DNA from: Chirona hameri
Taxonomy: Eukaryota; Arthropoda; Thecostraca; Balanomorpha; Balanidae
Direction: 5' to 3'
Assembly: GCA_036785665.1 (NCBI GenBank)
Contig: JAXIVJ010000479.1
Coordinates: forward strand, 164,190 to 228,189
DNA: 64,000 bases
The notes under the pieces: model-generated
The model's input: only the letters and a program-made list of their open reading frames with translations
Told to the model about the DNA's origin: nothing
Databases searched by the model: none
Translations under genes and position numbers: made by a program
Shown: positions 1 to 11,875 of the stretch, piece after piece
Layout: every line of letters starts with the position of its first letter
Numbering within the stretch: the stretch's first letter is position 1

Positions 1-221
1 AAATACAATGCAAGTTAGGAAAACGTCGTGTCGAAATGTTTTACTGTTTGATAAAGACCTGTGGCTGAAATATTACAACATAATAATAACATTTTGATAA
101 CATTGTGTTTTCACATTTTCGAGGAAAAGGTCATGTTTTTTAGTTTATTAATTATATCAAGTATGTTCTTCGCACAAGCACTAAACTCTATAGAGCAAAA
201 CAAGAAAGAAGAAAAAGTGTG

Positions 222-940
222 ATTCCCGGCAGTTTCCTGACTGAGATTCGAACCCAGGACCCTTACATGAGTGTATCCATATCGATAACGATTCCTATCA
301 ATAGTCCGTCATCCATATAGTATGTGTACATGATTCGGCGGCGATAGTGACATATTCTGATCCATCAATCATGTGGCACTTCCGTTGAAAATCGATAATA
401 ATATCGATATTGATAAGGGTATCGATACCAATCAATAGTCCGTTATCGACTTAGTATGCCTGTGTTGTTTGATATCGGTATTGGCAAGCAGCTTTGAGAT
501 AATTGCGCAAAACGTGTGTTTTCTGACAGTTCCCTGACTGGGATTCGAACCTAGGACCCTTGCATGAGTGTATCGACATCGATAAAGAATTAAATCGATA
601 GGCCTTTATCTAAATAGCATGTGTGCCTGATTTGGCCGCATTAGTCACAAATTTGGATCCATCTCTAATATATGTCCTTCCGGTGAAAATCGATAATTAT
701 ATAGATATCGATAACGATATTGATATACATCGATAGACCGTTATCGACTAAGTATGTCTGCAAAGTTTAGTATCGATATTAGCAAGCAGCTGTGATATAA
801 TGGCGCTAAAGGAAAATATATAGAAGTATGAAAGTTTTGTTCCCTGACTGGGACTCGAACCCAGGACCCTTAAATAAGTGGAATTCCAGCACGTGCGCGA
901 CTGATTCCCTCCCACTGACCCTCGCGGAGTTGCCGATACC
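222..940 (-). repeat. Ladder of three tRNA-like (SINE-type) units, ~300 bp apart
   Basis: Read on the minus strand, GGTTCGAATCCCAG-like B boxes of RNA polymerase III promoters recur near 243-254, 541-551 and 851-861, each followed by the same CAGTCAGGGAA-like context. The first two units continue into about 250 bp rich in ATCGAT/ATCGATA motifs that align with one another. The third (about 841-940) also has an A-box-like stretch (GGTCAGTGGGAGG) at the usual distance, so it is the best preserved tRNA-like head. A tandemly repeated tRNA-derived SINE is the simplest reading. Real tRNA genes are unlikely because the arms do not fold cleanly. Confidence 0.5.
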
Positions 941-1032
941 CGTTCCGGCGCACTGCAATGCACCAGGGCCACTACAGGGCTGCCCAAGTGGCCCAATGTC
1001 GTAAAATTGGGCTTGCAAGTACATGTTCAAGG

Positions 1033-1345
1033 TCACGTGGCACGTGCAAAATAATTTTTACAGAGTTGATACTTGTTCAGCAGGTAGCCCATGGAGTGTT
1101 CCACCCCTACCGATTGTTTCGTTGTTTTAAAATCATTCGTGCACGAGAACGTGGCCGTTGTTTATTTTTGTTGTCGAAACTCCCATAGACTTAACATGGC
1201 GAAAATGCACGTGCACGTGGCACGTGCAATCGAGTTTTCACAGAGTTTTAACTTTGCCCGCAGATCTGCCCCTCCCGGCTGGGCACCCCAAACCCTGAAA
1301 GCTTCGTTGCCCTAAAATCGTTCGTGCTCGTGGGCATTAAAATGA
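1033..1345. repeat. Two diverged ~178-bp direct repeats with clustered CACGTG E-boxes
   Basis: The segment starting at 1033 (ACGTGGCACGTGCAA, then TTTTACAGAGTT) recurs from about 1211 with the same order of motifs. Each copy starts with overlapping CACGTG hexamers; the second is nearly palindromic. The copies end near a poly-C run at 1373-1391. No coding potential is convincing. Confidence 0.45.
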
Positions 1346-1391
1346 CCCAATCTCCGGCCACTTGCTTAAATCGCCCCCCCCCCCCCCCCCA

Positions 1392-1597
1392 TCTCAGCAG
1401 CTCAGGTTAGTTTCCCATTGGAAAACACAATTCTAAAGAATAACGTTATTCCAACGGTCAACCAACCTTCGGATATTTACCGATCTCAGACACGAATCGC
1501 AAAACAAAGCCCGGAGAATGGTTCAGGTTGTTTTTCTATAGAAAAACACAATTCTAAAGAAGTGTTATTTTCAAGATAGAACAACAACCTTCGGTTA
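1392..1597. repeat. Pair of diverged ~115-bp direct repeats
   Basis: Two direct copies share GAAAAACACAATTCTAAAGAA followed by CAACCTTCGG, at about 1420-1475 and 1540-1596. They lie immediately upstream of the tRNA-like A box and are probably part of the same SINE-type repeat unit. Confidence 0.35.
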
Positions 1598-1627
1598 CCC
1601 TGTACAAGCCAGTGGTAGAGCGCTCGC

Positions 1628-2434
1628 TTAACCCTATTCCCTGCGGGGCAGATTCTGCCCCTCCCGGCTTGTTTTTCACTTGCCGCTTCTAAACCGTTAA
1701 GCCTAGCGTCCTGAAACTTTGTGACTTTCCCCAAAATTGAATGGCGCGTGTTGTGTCAAAATTTTGAAAAAATCGGTCCAGCAGAGGCGGTTTCAGGCTC
1801 CTGTTTTGGGGAGGGTGTTACGAATGCGGTTTTGCGTCGCATACTTCCTTCGTGGTTTGCAGTGCAATAAATGCGTCAGAAACAATTGCAATGCATTATG
1901 CACCATAGATGCGGTGATTGCACATATTTTTTGGAACAGAGGCGCACTCAGGATAACAAATGCGAGGCGATACACACCCTCAAATTATGTCCAACTTCAA
2001 ATTAGTAAGATGATAACAGCGTTACGCGCATGGTGCCCCCCCCCCAACCCCCCCCCCCCTCCCCATGTTTTTTCTCTCCTGGATCCGCCTATGCGCAATA
2101 TATCAAATTTAACCAATTACATCATATAATACCCACATGTGACGTTCATGTCGTCCCAAACAATCACGAACAGCACACATTTTGTCCCCAGAAAATCCCC
2201 CCATTTTACATTCCCTGAATATGCCTATTATTATTATTATTTTATTATTTTTTTGATATATTAAATACCAGTATATTTGAAGCTCTAAAATGTTTAGGGC
2301 ATGACAATTGGTTGAGCCACATGGTCGCAATGACCTTTCAAAAAACACCCAAAAACACCCTGCGGGCGGCCAGAATTACGTTAACCCCCCCGCAGGTTAA
2401 CGTAATTCTGGCCGCCCGCAGGGAATAGGGTTAA
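1628..2434. mobile_element. TTAA-flanked piggyBac-like MITE (CCCTATTCCCTGCGGG ends)
   Basis: The element lies between TTAA at 1628-1631 and TTAA at 2431-2434. Its 16-bp ends, CCCTATTCCCTGCGGG and the exact inverted copy (2415-2430), start with CCC, as in piggyBac-type transposons. A GGGGCAGA/TCTGCCCC palindrome sits just inside the left end, and a perfect 28-bp hairpin sits at the right end. The 0.8-kb interior has poly-C tracts and pieces resembling other repeats (CAGAGGCGGTTTCAGG, CTGGATCCGCCTATG). There is no transposase, so it is non-autonomous. It interrupts a tRNA-like sequence. Confidence 0.85.
2358..2423. repeat. Perfect 28-bp hairpin at MITE right end
   Basis: The arms 2358-2385 and 2396-2423 are exact inverted copies separated by 10 nt. 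Each arm contains GGCCAGAATTACGTTAA, so the hairpin itself holds two TTAA sites flanking a C-run. It belongs to the right end of the surrounding element. Confidence 0.9.
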
Positions 2435-2584
2435 CATGTGAAGTGTCCCGGTTCAATCCCAGCCGGCGCCGCCACGTTTTCAGACATTATCAAGCAAGAC
2501 TAAATAGTTCAGTGAGAACCTTGACAAAAAAGATATTCTTGAGACCAAAAGACTCCCTCGAAAGTTCTCGTAAAATGTATCTCT

Positions 2585-4224
2585 AACCAGACGCTGACGC
2601 AACCAGACGCTGACGCAAGCAGGAGACCCAGACAGTCAGATTCTCAAACGCAACCAGACGCTGACGCAAGCAGGAGACCCAGACAGTCTGATCCTCAGAC
2701 CTAACCAGACGCTGACGCAAGCAGGAGACCCAGACAGTCTGATCCTCAGACGCAACCAGACGCTGACGCAAGCAGGGGAACCAGGCAGTCTGATCCTCAG
2801 ACGCAACCAGACGCTGACGCTAGCAGGGGAACCAGACAGTCTGATCCTCAAACGCAACCAGACGCTGACGCTAGCAGGGGAACCAGACAGTCTGATCCTC
2901 AAACGCAACCAGACGCTGACGCTAGCAGGGGAACCAGACAGTCTGATCCTCAGACGCAACCAGACGCTGACGCAAGCAGGCGAACCAGACAGTCTGATCC
3001 TCAGACCTAACCAGACGCTGACGCTAGCAGGGGAACCAGACAGTCTGATCCTCAAACGCAACCAGACGCTGACGCTAGCAGGGGAACCAGACAGTCTGAT
3101 CCTCAGGCGCAACCAGACGCTGACGCAAGCAGGCGAACCAGACAGTCTGATCCTCAGACGCAACCAGACGCTGACGCAAGCAGGCGAACCAGACAGTCTG
3201 ATCCTCAGACCTAACCAGACGCTGACGCTAGCAGGGGAACCAGACAGTCTGATCCTCAAACGCAACCAGACGCTGACGCTAGCAGGGGAACCAGACAGTC
3301 TGATCCTCAGACGCAACCAGACGCTGACGCAAGCAGGCGAACCAGACAGTCTGATCCTCAGACGCAACCAGACGCTGACGCAAGCAGGCAAACCAGACAG
3401 TCTGATCCTCAGACCTAACCAGACGCTGACGCTAGCAGGGGAACGGACAGTCTGATCCTCAAACGCAACCAGACGCTGACGCTAGCAGGGGAACCAGACA
3501 GTCTGATCCTCAGACGCAACCAGACGCTGACGCAAGCAGGCGAACCAGACAGTCTGATCCTCAAACGCAACCAGACGCTGACGCTAGCAGGGGAACCAGA
3601 CAGTCTGATCCTCAGACGCAACCAGACGCTGACGCTAGCAGGAGACCCAGACAGTCAGATCCTCAAACGCAACCAGACGCTGACGCAAGCAGGGGAACCA
3701 GACAGTCTGATCCTCAGACGCAACCAGATGCTGATGCAAGCAGGAGACCCAGACAGTCAGATTCTCAAACGCAACCAGACGCTGACGCAAGCAGGAGACC
3801 CAGACAGTCAGATCCTCAAACGCAACCAGACGCTGACGCTAGCAGGGGAATCAGACAGTCTGATCCTCAAACGCTACCAGACGCTGACGCTAGCAGGGGG
3901 AACCAGACAGTCTGATCCTCAGACGCAACCAGACGCTGACGCAAGCAGGCGAACCAGACAGTCTGATCCTCAGACGCAACCAGACGCTGACGCAAGCAGG
4001 CGAAACCAGACAGTCTGATCCTCAGACCTAAACCAGACGCTAATGCAAGCAGGGGAACCAGACAGTTCTGATCCTCAGACGCAACGAGACGCTGACACAA
4101 GCAGGGGAACAAGACAGTCAGATCCTCAGACCCAACCAGACGCTGACGCAAGCAGGGGAACCAGACAGTCTGATCCTCAGACCTAACCAGGCGCTGACGC
4201 AAGCAGGGGAACCAGACAGTCTGG
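2585..4224. repeat. 51-bp minisatellite, ~32 copies
   Basis: The unit reads roughly AACCAGACGCTGACGCAAGC, then AGGNGAACCAGACAGTCTGA, then TCCTCAGACGC. Period is 51 bp over about 1.64 kb. Variants alternate CAAGCAGG/CTAGCAGG and CAGACGCAA/CAGACCTAA. Because 51 is divisible by three, the reverse strand is open for 251 codons with a 17-residue repeat; this is a by-product and not evidence of a gene. Confidence 0.95.
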
Positions 4225-5160
4225 GGAGTCCTTGTGAAGGCCACAGGTCAAATATTTTACCTCCTATCAGAAAACACTGCTGGCCTCCTCGCCGGTGCGT
4301 GTAAGCCTCTTCCGGGTTAATTTATCAAACCTCAGCGGCAAAGCAAGGTCGTCGGCACCCAAGTTGCGCTAATTCTGAAAGTGCTCATAGTTCATCACAG
4401 CGAGGTAGCAAGTACTGAATTACTCGATTCATGTTGCATCTGGGTCGGTGGATTTGATATGCTACCTCTGAGCGTTTATATGAACTCGCCTTCACTACTA
4501 GCTATGGCAACAACGGCTATTGCTTGTTTATTGTTCTGCGATGTCGATGTATTTTGAAATACATATGCAGCTTTTAAACTAAAAATAGAAACATTTTGTA
4601 TATGAAAAGGATCCAAAAGTAGTTGAATGAAGCGTTCTTTATTTCAACATTCTCAACATTTTTAAGTACGTGGCTCATATAAACCACTCCGATCGTACCC
4701 GAGGCTGTTTTATACCCATGCCTCCACAATTACTAAGTAAAGTTGTGAAATAGCAGGCCGCTACTCAAGAAATTTCCCCAGATTTACTGAGCGTGCAAGA
4801 GTTCAGCTCAGGCGCATTTCTAGTCCAGACTCAGTCTCACAAACATTACGCCAGCAGAGCCCTGAACCTCGTTCGTCAGTTGGTCCCAAGTACTCCCGGA
4901 CGCAGCCTCATTCATGAACTCTCCAATCTGTTGAAACTTATCGACGTATTAACTTCCCTGAGAGCCGCTCGTTTCGGTTTCCTTGGAGGAGCAGGTTGGT
5001 CGTATCAGCTGCAATATGGTCGTGTCATCAGATATCGCACGGCGAAACGCTTCTCCTAAGTGTCCTAAGTTTCGACGCGATCGTCTATTCTTTCAACGCG
5101 CTGCGGAGATGAGAGTGGACATTTGTTAAATATTGTAGATATGGTGTTATACAATAGTAA
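4225..5160. other. Unique sequence, no supported gene
   Basis: No repeat structure stands out. An 88-codon frame at 4793-5059 (+) has a protein-like composition but no family I recognise, and no clear splice or promoter signals. It could be an exon fragment; nothing further can be supported. Confidence 0.3.
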
Positions 5161-5530
5161 AGTCAGTGGCGTCACCACACTATTTTGAGAGAGGGGGAGG
5201 GGCCAGTCATGGTTTTGGGGGGCCAGCTGGGGTGTGGGGGTTAGAGGCCTTCATGGAATGGGAATCCCCCATGGAACCCATGGAACGGGATGGAAATAGG
5301 TGGGAATGGGGCCATTTTTTTTGTAATGTAACGGGCTGAAACGGGTTTGGGAAAGACCACATAATTTTTTAGCACTACAAAAAGTGAAATATGCTGAAAC
5401 GGGTGGGAATAGGAGCCCCATCAATTTGAATTCGGATTAGAACGGGGTTGGGTCTGGCTGAATGGGCTGGAACGGGATGGGGACTAAAAAAGTGTCCATG
5501 AAGGGCTCTAGTGGGGACCAGCCCACTGAA
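5161..5530. repeat. Degenerate GGAACGGGATGGAA-type low-complexity tract
   Basis: Short imperfect copies of (G/A)TGGAACGGG and GGAATGGG recur through this stretch after a G-rich segment at 5190-5245. The order is too irregular to assign a fixed period. Confidence 0.5.
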
Positions 5531-5924
5531 CTATATAACAACTGGAAGGGACAAGGGTGCCTGAGAGCGGTCGCGGCCGGCCGCCACGCTGGAACGCCGG
5601 GCCGGGCGAGGGGTGGCGAGGAGTATGAATGGAGGGGTCGGACGCGTTTGATGAAACCAGTCATTATAAGCTTCATGCTTGTAGATATTAATACATTTTT
5701 AGTGTAGATATTGGACGGATTCGATTGAGCTTTACAGATGTATATTTTTATCGATTTTTTATTTATTGTAATCGACACAGTGCATACTCCAGGCCGATCA
5801 TTTCTCTACACATCTGTGTTTGTCCCATGTCCGTGCGACTTGTGGTTACCGAGATACTGGTCCGGATTGCAACCCCCAACAGGCCCCGCTGTGTTAATCC
5901 GCGTTCGGTTCGGCGATCCAACAT

Positions 5925-6180
5925 GGCGGCCAGGCGCGACAGCCCGCGCCATACCCGGTTGCGCGGGGCCGCCACCTGTGGTCCAGCCCAATAAGGCTAA
6001 TGTTAAAATCCTGCAAATCTGAGGGGGGGGGGGGGGGGCTCCGGCCGGAGCTATCCTGGAGGGGGGGGGGGGGGGGGGGTGGCGACACCCCTGGTTAAAG
6101 TACCCCAGGTGTCGCCACCCCAGGTGTCAGGTACCCCAGGTGTCGCCACCCCCAGGTGGCGACACCCCTGGTTAAAGTAC
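5925..6180. mobile_element. Isolated right end of a TTAA element: G-tracts plus doubled tip
   Basis: G-runs at about 6021-6037 and 6061-6079 precede TGGCGACACCCCTGG followed by TTAA (6095-6098). The same tip plus TTAA occurs again at 6172-6175, 77 bp on, separated by inverted copies of CCAGGTGTCGCCACC. This matches the right-end build of the other TTAA elements here. I did not find a partner left end. An ATGGCGGC motif (YY1-like) lies at about 5922-5931. Confidence 0.45.
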
Positions 6181-6667
6181 ACGCGAAATATAGCACAAAT
6201 TACTGAGGTCTATGCACATCAGTATTTGATTGTATCCATATCAAGGATTAAAGATCATTTGCCTCGCTTGTCCGAGCTTTATTACATGTTAAAATCATTT
6301 GACTTATTTGAGTATTTTCCAAATATTTCCTACCTGACTCAAGGTTATTCACAGGTCTCGTTCGTTTAAGCCGGGCTGGCTGGATCGTGATAGATAGTCA
6401 AACATATCACCAAGGTAGCATACATTCTCATTGCTTCCTTCCAATGGTTCTTGGTGCCAGAAGATTAACCAACGCAACCTTTGGAAATAACATTTTAACT
6501 TATTTCCATTGGAAGATCTAACGTTTTGGACATGCCTCTGGCGCATCAGAACCGCTCGTATCTGCCATGTAACGTGTAGTTAAGCGATCACCCCAATGTC
6601 GACATTCGTTCACAGTTATAACGTGGCTCCACTTTATCTCCTTTTGCTGTTGGAACTGGAATATCTC
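6181..6667. other. Unique AT-rich stretch, nothing identified
   Basis: No open frame of note, no repeat and no RNA gene is apparent between the G-rich transposon end and the following TTAA element. Confidence 0.4.
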
Positions 6668-7882
6668 TTAACATTCGCCCTGGTGAGGGGTCATTTTGAC
6701 CCCCCTGCAGTTTTTCGCAAATGGTGGGAAAACGGCTGCGTGCAGCGCCACCAAATTTGACATAGCTATTCGGGCAACAATTACCCACTAGGTGTGAAAG
6801 TTTTGACATCATGTCATCTTAGGTCAGGTCACCAGGTCACGTCAAGTGATCTTACCTGGCAAAATGTTTGTGGTCGTGCCAAAGCCACAGTCTTTGTCCA
6901 AAATATTTGAAACTTGCAGGATCTCATAAGGTCATAAATAAGTACCCATAATTCGTTTATCTCTGTTTTTAGTATCAGTGACCTAAGGTCAGGTCAATTT
7001 CGTGACCTCCCCAGTCCCCATTATAAGTCAATTACAAATGCTTCCTTTTCAGAGAATATGCATTGGATCAGGCCAATTCTTTCAGAATAATGCTATTTTA
7101 GCTCATTTTTACTGACCCAAGTGCAATTCTTACTGAGTGATTTCTGTAATGTCATCTGATGTCATCTGAGATCACCAGCACTTTTGTGCCAATAACTCTT
7201 GCTAGAATAAAGATAGAGACGTGCAAATGGCACTAATGTGTTTGTCTCGTCAAGTCACGCCGCCCCATATGCAACATGACATACATACTCGTAGGTCACT
7301 AAATGACCTTGACCTGAGGTCAAATTGTGAAGTTGATATAATTAGGTCATCATTAACATGTGACTAAGTGCCTTGACGAGACACACACGATGGTGTTAAA
7401 GTTATTGTTCTATGTTTAACAGATACAAAGTTATTCACGAACACCTTTTTGGGAAAATACCCCCGTGACCTTTCATGACCTCTGGAGCCTAAACTATTGA
7501 CCTGAGCTAAAATCTGAGTGTACAAAGTGCGATTGCATTTTTTCAATAGTTTTGTTTTTCCCCGTTTGTTCTTAGCTAGTTCCCAATATATTTGGGGGTG
7601 TTCGAAGCGAAGTTCTAAAACTGGAAAATCTGACCTTCGATGACCTCTGGTTACCTCAATATGGACCCGAGTCAATACAAAATACCCGAAGTAACTTCGA
7701 ATGTCCTTGTCAAAAGCTTTGAAACTCCCTTTTCCACGTCTTTTATTTTTCGAGTTTTCTTCCTTTTAGTTTTCGAGTTAGACGGGGGGGTCATATGACC
7801 CCCCCCCCCCCCCCCCCCCCCCCCCACCACCACCACCACCAGGACGAAGTTGTATCAGAGGCCCACTAGGGCGCGGGGTTAA
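6668..7882 (-). mobile_element. TTAA-flanked element with core-B interior (copy 1)
   Basis: TTAA at 6668-6671 and 7879-7882 flank 1.2 kb. The ends are only partly similar inverted repeats (CATTCGCCCTGGTG against CCCCGCGCCCTAGTG). Each end has a G-run/C-run hairpin (GGGGTCATTTTGACCCC near 6687; GGGGGTCATATGACCCCC near 7785), and the right one runs into poly-C and (ACC)n. The interior, read on the minus strand, aligns with the GCGCCGTGCC elements at 22.8 and 46.7 kb (TCTAACTCGAAAAC, AATATTGAGGTCACC-like and GAGACAAACACATT motifs). No transposase. The right half from 7252 is part of the tandem duplication. Confidence 0.65.
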
Positions 7883-8345
7883 ACCTACACGATAAAAATA
7901 TTTCCAGATTACTAAATTTAGTCTGGAAACATTGGCGTCAGGCTTACCATATCTGCCAGAACAGTGCACAATTTATATGTGAAATACATTGACTAGAGCG
8001 TCTCAGAAAGTGGTTGTAGGGACTTTGCGAGCCGATTCTTGCACTACCTCGTGTAAATGTGGAATATCATCAACTAAAAATAAACATCACTTCCTAGATC
8101 ACTGCGGCTACTGATAATCCCATGTTTCGGTAGAAAATACAATAATAAATCTGCTTCTCCTCTGACATACGGCGCAGCATTTTATGTCCAAACTCCAAAC
8201 TCAGACCCCATTCTTCTATGACTGGCGAACAAATTAGATAATAAACGTATTTCGCTGTATCACATAACAAACTATTTTTTTACAAGAAGTTATGAATGTT
8301 TCTATTACATTAATGCCGCATTAGGTCAATGGCTGCGTTTTATGA
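7883..8345. other. Unique block inside duplication copy 1
   Basis: No gene or repeat recognised. It is about 450 bp long and nearly identical to 14731-15155 in copy 2, which suggests a fairly recent duplication. Confidence 0.5.
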
Positions 8346-8460
8346 GCGTTTGACGCCAAACGCCTCGGATGAGTCGGAAAGGCGATTCCAGTGGGTGGGG
8401 CTGAATAGACCACACCAACTAACTGGATCACAGTAATCATAGGAGTCTCCCCTCGGCGAG

Positions 8461-9545
8461 GACCGTGTCTGACGTGCAGATACCAAACCCAGACCACAAC
8501 AGACCACCCTGTGCCAGGACCATTTCTGACGTGCAGATAGCACTACCAAACCCAGACCACAACAGACCACCCTGTGCCAGGACCGTGTCTGACGTGCAGA
8601 TAGCACTACCAAACCCAGACCACAACAGATCACCCTGTGCCAGGACCGTGTCTGACGTGCAGATAGCACTACCAAACCCAGACCACAACAGACCACCCTG
8701 TGCCAGGACCATTTCTGACGTGCAGATAGCACTACCAAACCCAGACCACAACAGATCACCCTGTGCCAGGACCATTTCTGACGTGCAGATAGCACTACCA
8801 AACCCAGACCACAACAGATCACCCTGTGCCAGGACCATTTCTGACGTGCAAATAGCACTACCAAACCCAGACCACAACAGACCACCCTGTGCCAGGACCA
8901 TTTCTGACGGGCAGATAGCACTACCAACCCCAGACCACAACAGATCACCCTGTGCCAGGACCGTGTCTGACGTGCAGATAGCACTACCAAACCCAGACCA
9001 CAACAGACCACCCTGTGCCAGGACCGTGTCTGACGTGCAGATAGCACTACCAAACCCAGACCACAACAGACCACCCTGTGCCAGGACCGTGTCTGACGTG
9101 CAGATAGCACTACCAAACCCAGACCACAACAGACCACCCTGTGCCAGGACCGTGTCTGACGTGCAGATAGCACTACCAAACCCAGACCACAACAGATCAC
9201 CCTGTGCCAGGACCGTGTTTGACGTGCAGATAGCACTGCCAAACCCAGACCACAACAGACCACCCTGTGCCAGGACCGTGTCTGACGTGCAGATAGCACT
9301 ACCAAACCCAGACCACAACAGACCACCCTGTGCCAGGACCGTGTCTGACGGCCGGACCACACTAACGAATTGGGACCACGCCAACGGACCCAGACCACAG
9401 TAGGTCACCTTGTGACGGGGATCGTGCCTGACAGGGAGACCATGCTTTTGGACCCGGACCACAGTACGTGACTCCTCGACGAGGACCGTGTCTAACGGGC
9501 AGACCACGCCAACAAACCCAGACCACAACTGATCACCCTGACCAC
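8461..9545. repeat. 63-bp minisatellite, 14 core copies plus decayed tail
   Basis: The unit starts ACCGTGTCTGACGTGCAGAT or ACCATTTCTGACGTGCAGAT and continues AGCACTACCAAACCCAGACC, then ACAACAGACCACCCTGTGCC. The first unit lacks 9 bp. After about 9345 there are diverged units (to about 9545). The period is a multiple of three, so 312- to 417-codon frames are open on both strands; these are satellite artefacts. A homologous array is at 15275-16440. Confidence 0.95.
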
Positions 9546-9736
9546 AACAACACCGTGCCTGAAGCCGGTACTCGGAGACCATCCCGTCTGGGCCGACGTC
9601 CGGACCATCGATTGCGCCCGTCTGGCATTGATGGGCGGTATTGTTAGAAGGCGTTATCGGGTCCCGGCCACTCGCTGATAGAGCCGCCATCCCGGCCTTC
9701 TACTGGACGCCCCCCGGTGAGAGTGAGGCCTTTCAT

Positions 9737-11325
9737 CACCGAGAGGGATATTACCGAGCCAGTGTGAGACCCCCGGCTACGCTGCATGGAGGGATATTAC
9801 CAAGCCAGTGTGAGACCCCCGGCTACGCTGCATGGAGGGATATTGCCGAGCCAGTGTGAGACCCCCGGCTACGCTACGCTGCATGGAGGGATATTACCGA
9901 GCCAGTGTGAGACCCCCGGCTACGCTGCATGGAGGGATATTGCCGAGCCAGTGTGAGACCCCCGGCTACGCTGCATGGAGGGATATTGCCGAGCCAGTGT
10001 GAGACCCCCGGCTACGCTGCATGGAGGGATATTGCCGAGCCAGTGTGAGACCCCCGGCTACGCTCGCTGCATGGAGGGATATTGCCGAGCCAGTGTGAGA
10101 CCCCCGGCTACGCTCGCTGCATGGAGGGATATTGCCGAGCCAGTGTGAGACCCCCGGCTACGCTGCATGGAGGGATATTGCCGAGCCAGTGTGAGACCCC
10201 CGGCTACGCTCGCTGCATGGAGGGATATTGCCGAGCCAGTGCGAGACCCCCGGCTACGCTGCATGGAGGGATATTGCCGAGCCAGTGCGAGACCCCCGGC
10301 TACGCTGCATGGAGGGGTATTGCCGAGCCAGTGCGAGACCCCCGGCTACGCTGCATGGAGGGATATTGCCGAGCCAGTGTGAGACCCCCGGCTACGCTGC
10401 ATGGAGGGATATTGCCGAGCCAGTGTGAGACCCCCGGCTACGCTCGCTGCATGGAGGGATATTGCCGAGCCAGTGTGAGACCCCCGGCTTCGCTGCATGG
10501 AGGGATATTACCGAGCCAGTGTGAGACCCCCGGCTACGCTCGCTGCATGGAGGGATATTGCCGAGCCAGTGTGAGACCCCCGGCTACGCTGCATGGAGGG
10601 ATATTGCCGAGCCAGTGTGAGACCCCCAGCTACGCTCGCTGCATGGAGGGATATTGCCGAGCCAGTGCGAGACCTCCGGCTACGCTGCATGGAGGGATAT
10701 TGCCGAGCCAGTGTGAGACCCCCGGCTACGCTGCATGGAGGGATATTACCGAGCCAGTGTGAGACCCCCGGCTACGCTCGCTGCATGGAGGAATATTGCC
10801 GAGCCAGTGCGAGACCTCCGGCTACGCTGCATGGAGGGATATTGCCGAGCCAGTGTGAGACCCCCGGCTACGCTGCATGGAGGGATATTACCGAGCCAGT
10901 GTGAGACCCCCGGCTACGCTGCATGGAGGGATATTACCGAGCCAGTGCGAGACCTCCGGCTACGCTGCATGGAGGGATATTGCCGAGCCAGTGTGAGACC
11001 CCCGGCTACGCTGCATGGAGGGATATTGCCGAGCCAGTGTGAGATCCCCGGCTACGCTGCATGGAGGGATATTGCCGAGCCAGTGCGAGACCCCCGGCTA
11101 CGCTGCATGGAGGGATATTGCCGAGCCAGTGCGAGACCCCCGGCTACGCTGCATGGAGGGATATTGCCGAGCCAGTGCGAGACCCCCGGCTACGCTGCAT
11201 GGAGGGGTATTGCCGAGCCAGTGCGAGACCCCCGGCTACGCTGCATGGAGGGATATTGCCGAGTCAGTGTGAGATCCCCGGCTACGCTGCATGAAGGGAT
11301 ATTGCCGAGCCAGTGCGAGACCCCC
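9737..11325. repeat. 46-bp minisatellite, ~34 copies
   Basis: The unit is GAGCCAGTGTGAGACCCCCG, then GCTACGCTGCATGGAGGGAT, then ATTGCC. Some units carry a small internal expansion of CGCT/ACGCT (50-51 bp). Variation (GTGTGAG/GTGCGAG, CCCCC/CCTCC) is patchy, as expected from unequal exchange. The homologous array in duplication copy 2 has only about ten units. Confidence 0.95.
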
Positions 11326-11364
11326 ATGCGCGTGCAGAGCACGATGCTGTCAATCTTGGGTGGG

Positions 11365-11510
11365 TTTGAAAGCTGATAGTAAAAGTCTGCTTTTAGATAG
11401 CTGAATGTAAAGACCGTTTTTAGACGGCTGATTGTAAAAGGCTGGTCTTAGGAAGCTGATTGTAAAAAGTCGGGTTTAGGAAGCTGATTGTAAAACTTTC
11501 CGGTTGAGGA
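11365..11510. repeat. Short degenerate ~33-bp repeat (AGCTGATTGTAAAA)
   Basis: Four or five imperfect copies of AGCTGATTGTAAAAGNCTGG with TTTTAGA/TTTAGGA links follow the 46-bp array. The same block is present at about 17163-17300 in copy 2. Confidence 0.7.
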
Positions 11511-11875
11511 GAGCATCATAAAAGCGCTGAGTGCTGCAGTCAATAATAGAGGAATTGATATGGGCTGTTTTGTTTGCGTGGATGGTTTCAGTGTTACAAC
11601 TCAATGACTCTTCATAAATTGGAGCAGGGGCGGATCCAGGGTTTTCATTAAGGGGGGGACTGCAGGCCCGGGGGGCGCATTTTTGCTGATATGCACCTGA
11701 GGGGGGCGCCGCCACCGGCGTCGGGTCGTCAGCGCGATGAGTCGTTGAGCGAGTGTGGGGGGAGGGGGGTAATGTCGGGTCGCCAGAGCGAAAAGTTGTT
11801 GACTGGGAGGGGGGTCCTCAGTGCAAAAAGTCGTTGACAAGAGAAAGAAGTTTTTCATTATCACCTAACCTGCTG

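Larger units (their letters stand above)
1605..2465 (+). repeat. tRNA-like sequence split by a TTAA transposon
   Basis: The first half (about 1605-1631) reads like a tRNA D-arm/A box (GCCAGTGGTAGAGCGCTCGC). The second half (2431-2465) reads like the end of an anticodon arm followed by a B box (GGTTCAATCCC). The two halves are contiguous once the 803-bp element between the TTAA duplications is ignored. Pairing in the anticodon and T arms is imperfect, so this is more likely a SINE head or tRNA pseudogene than a working tRNA. Confidence 0.6.

Noticed and set aside
2636..3391. 251-codon ORF with a 17-residue repeat (minus strand)
   Set aside because: Pure consequence of the 51-bp satellite; it breaks wherever a unit carries the CCTAA variant.
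8340..9690. 352- to 417-codon ORFs across the 63-bp array, open on both strands
   Set aside because: The period is divisible by three, so any frame lacking a stop in one unit stays open. Both strands are open, flanks add only unrelated residues, and there is no recognisable domain.
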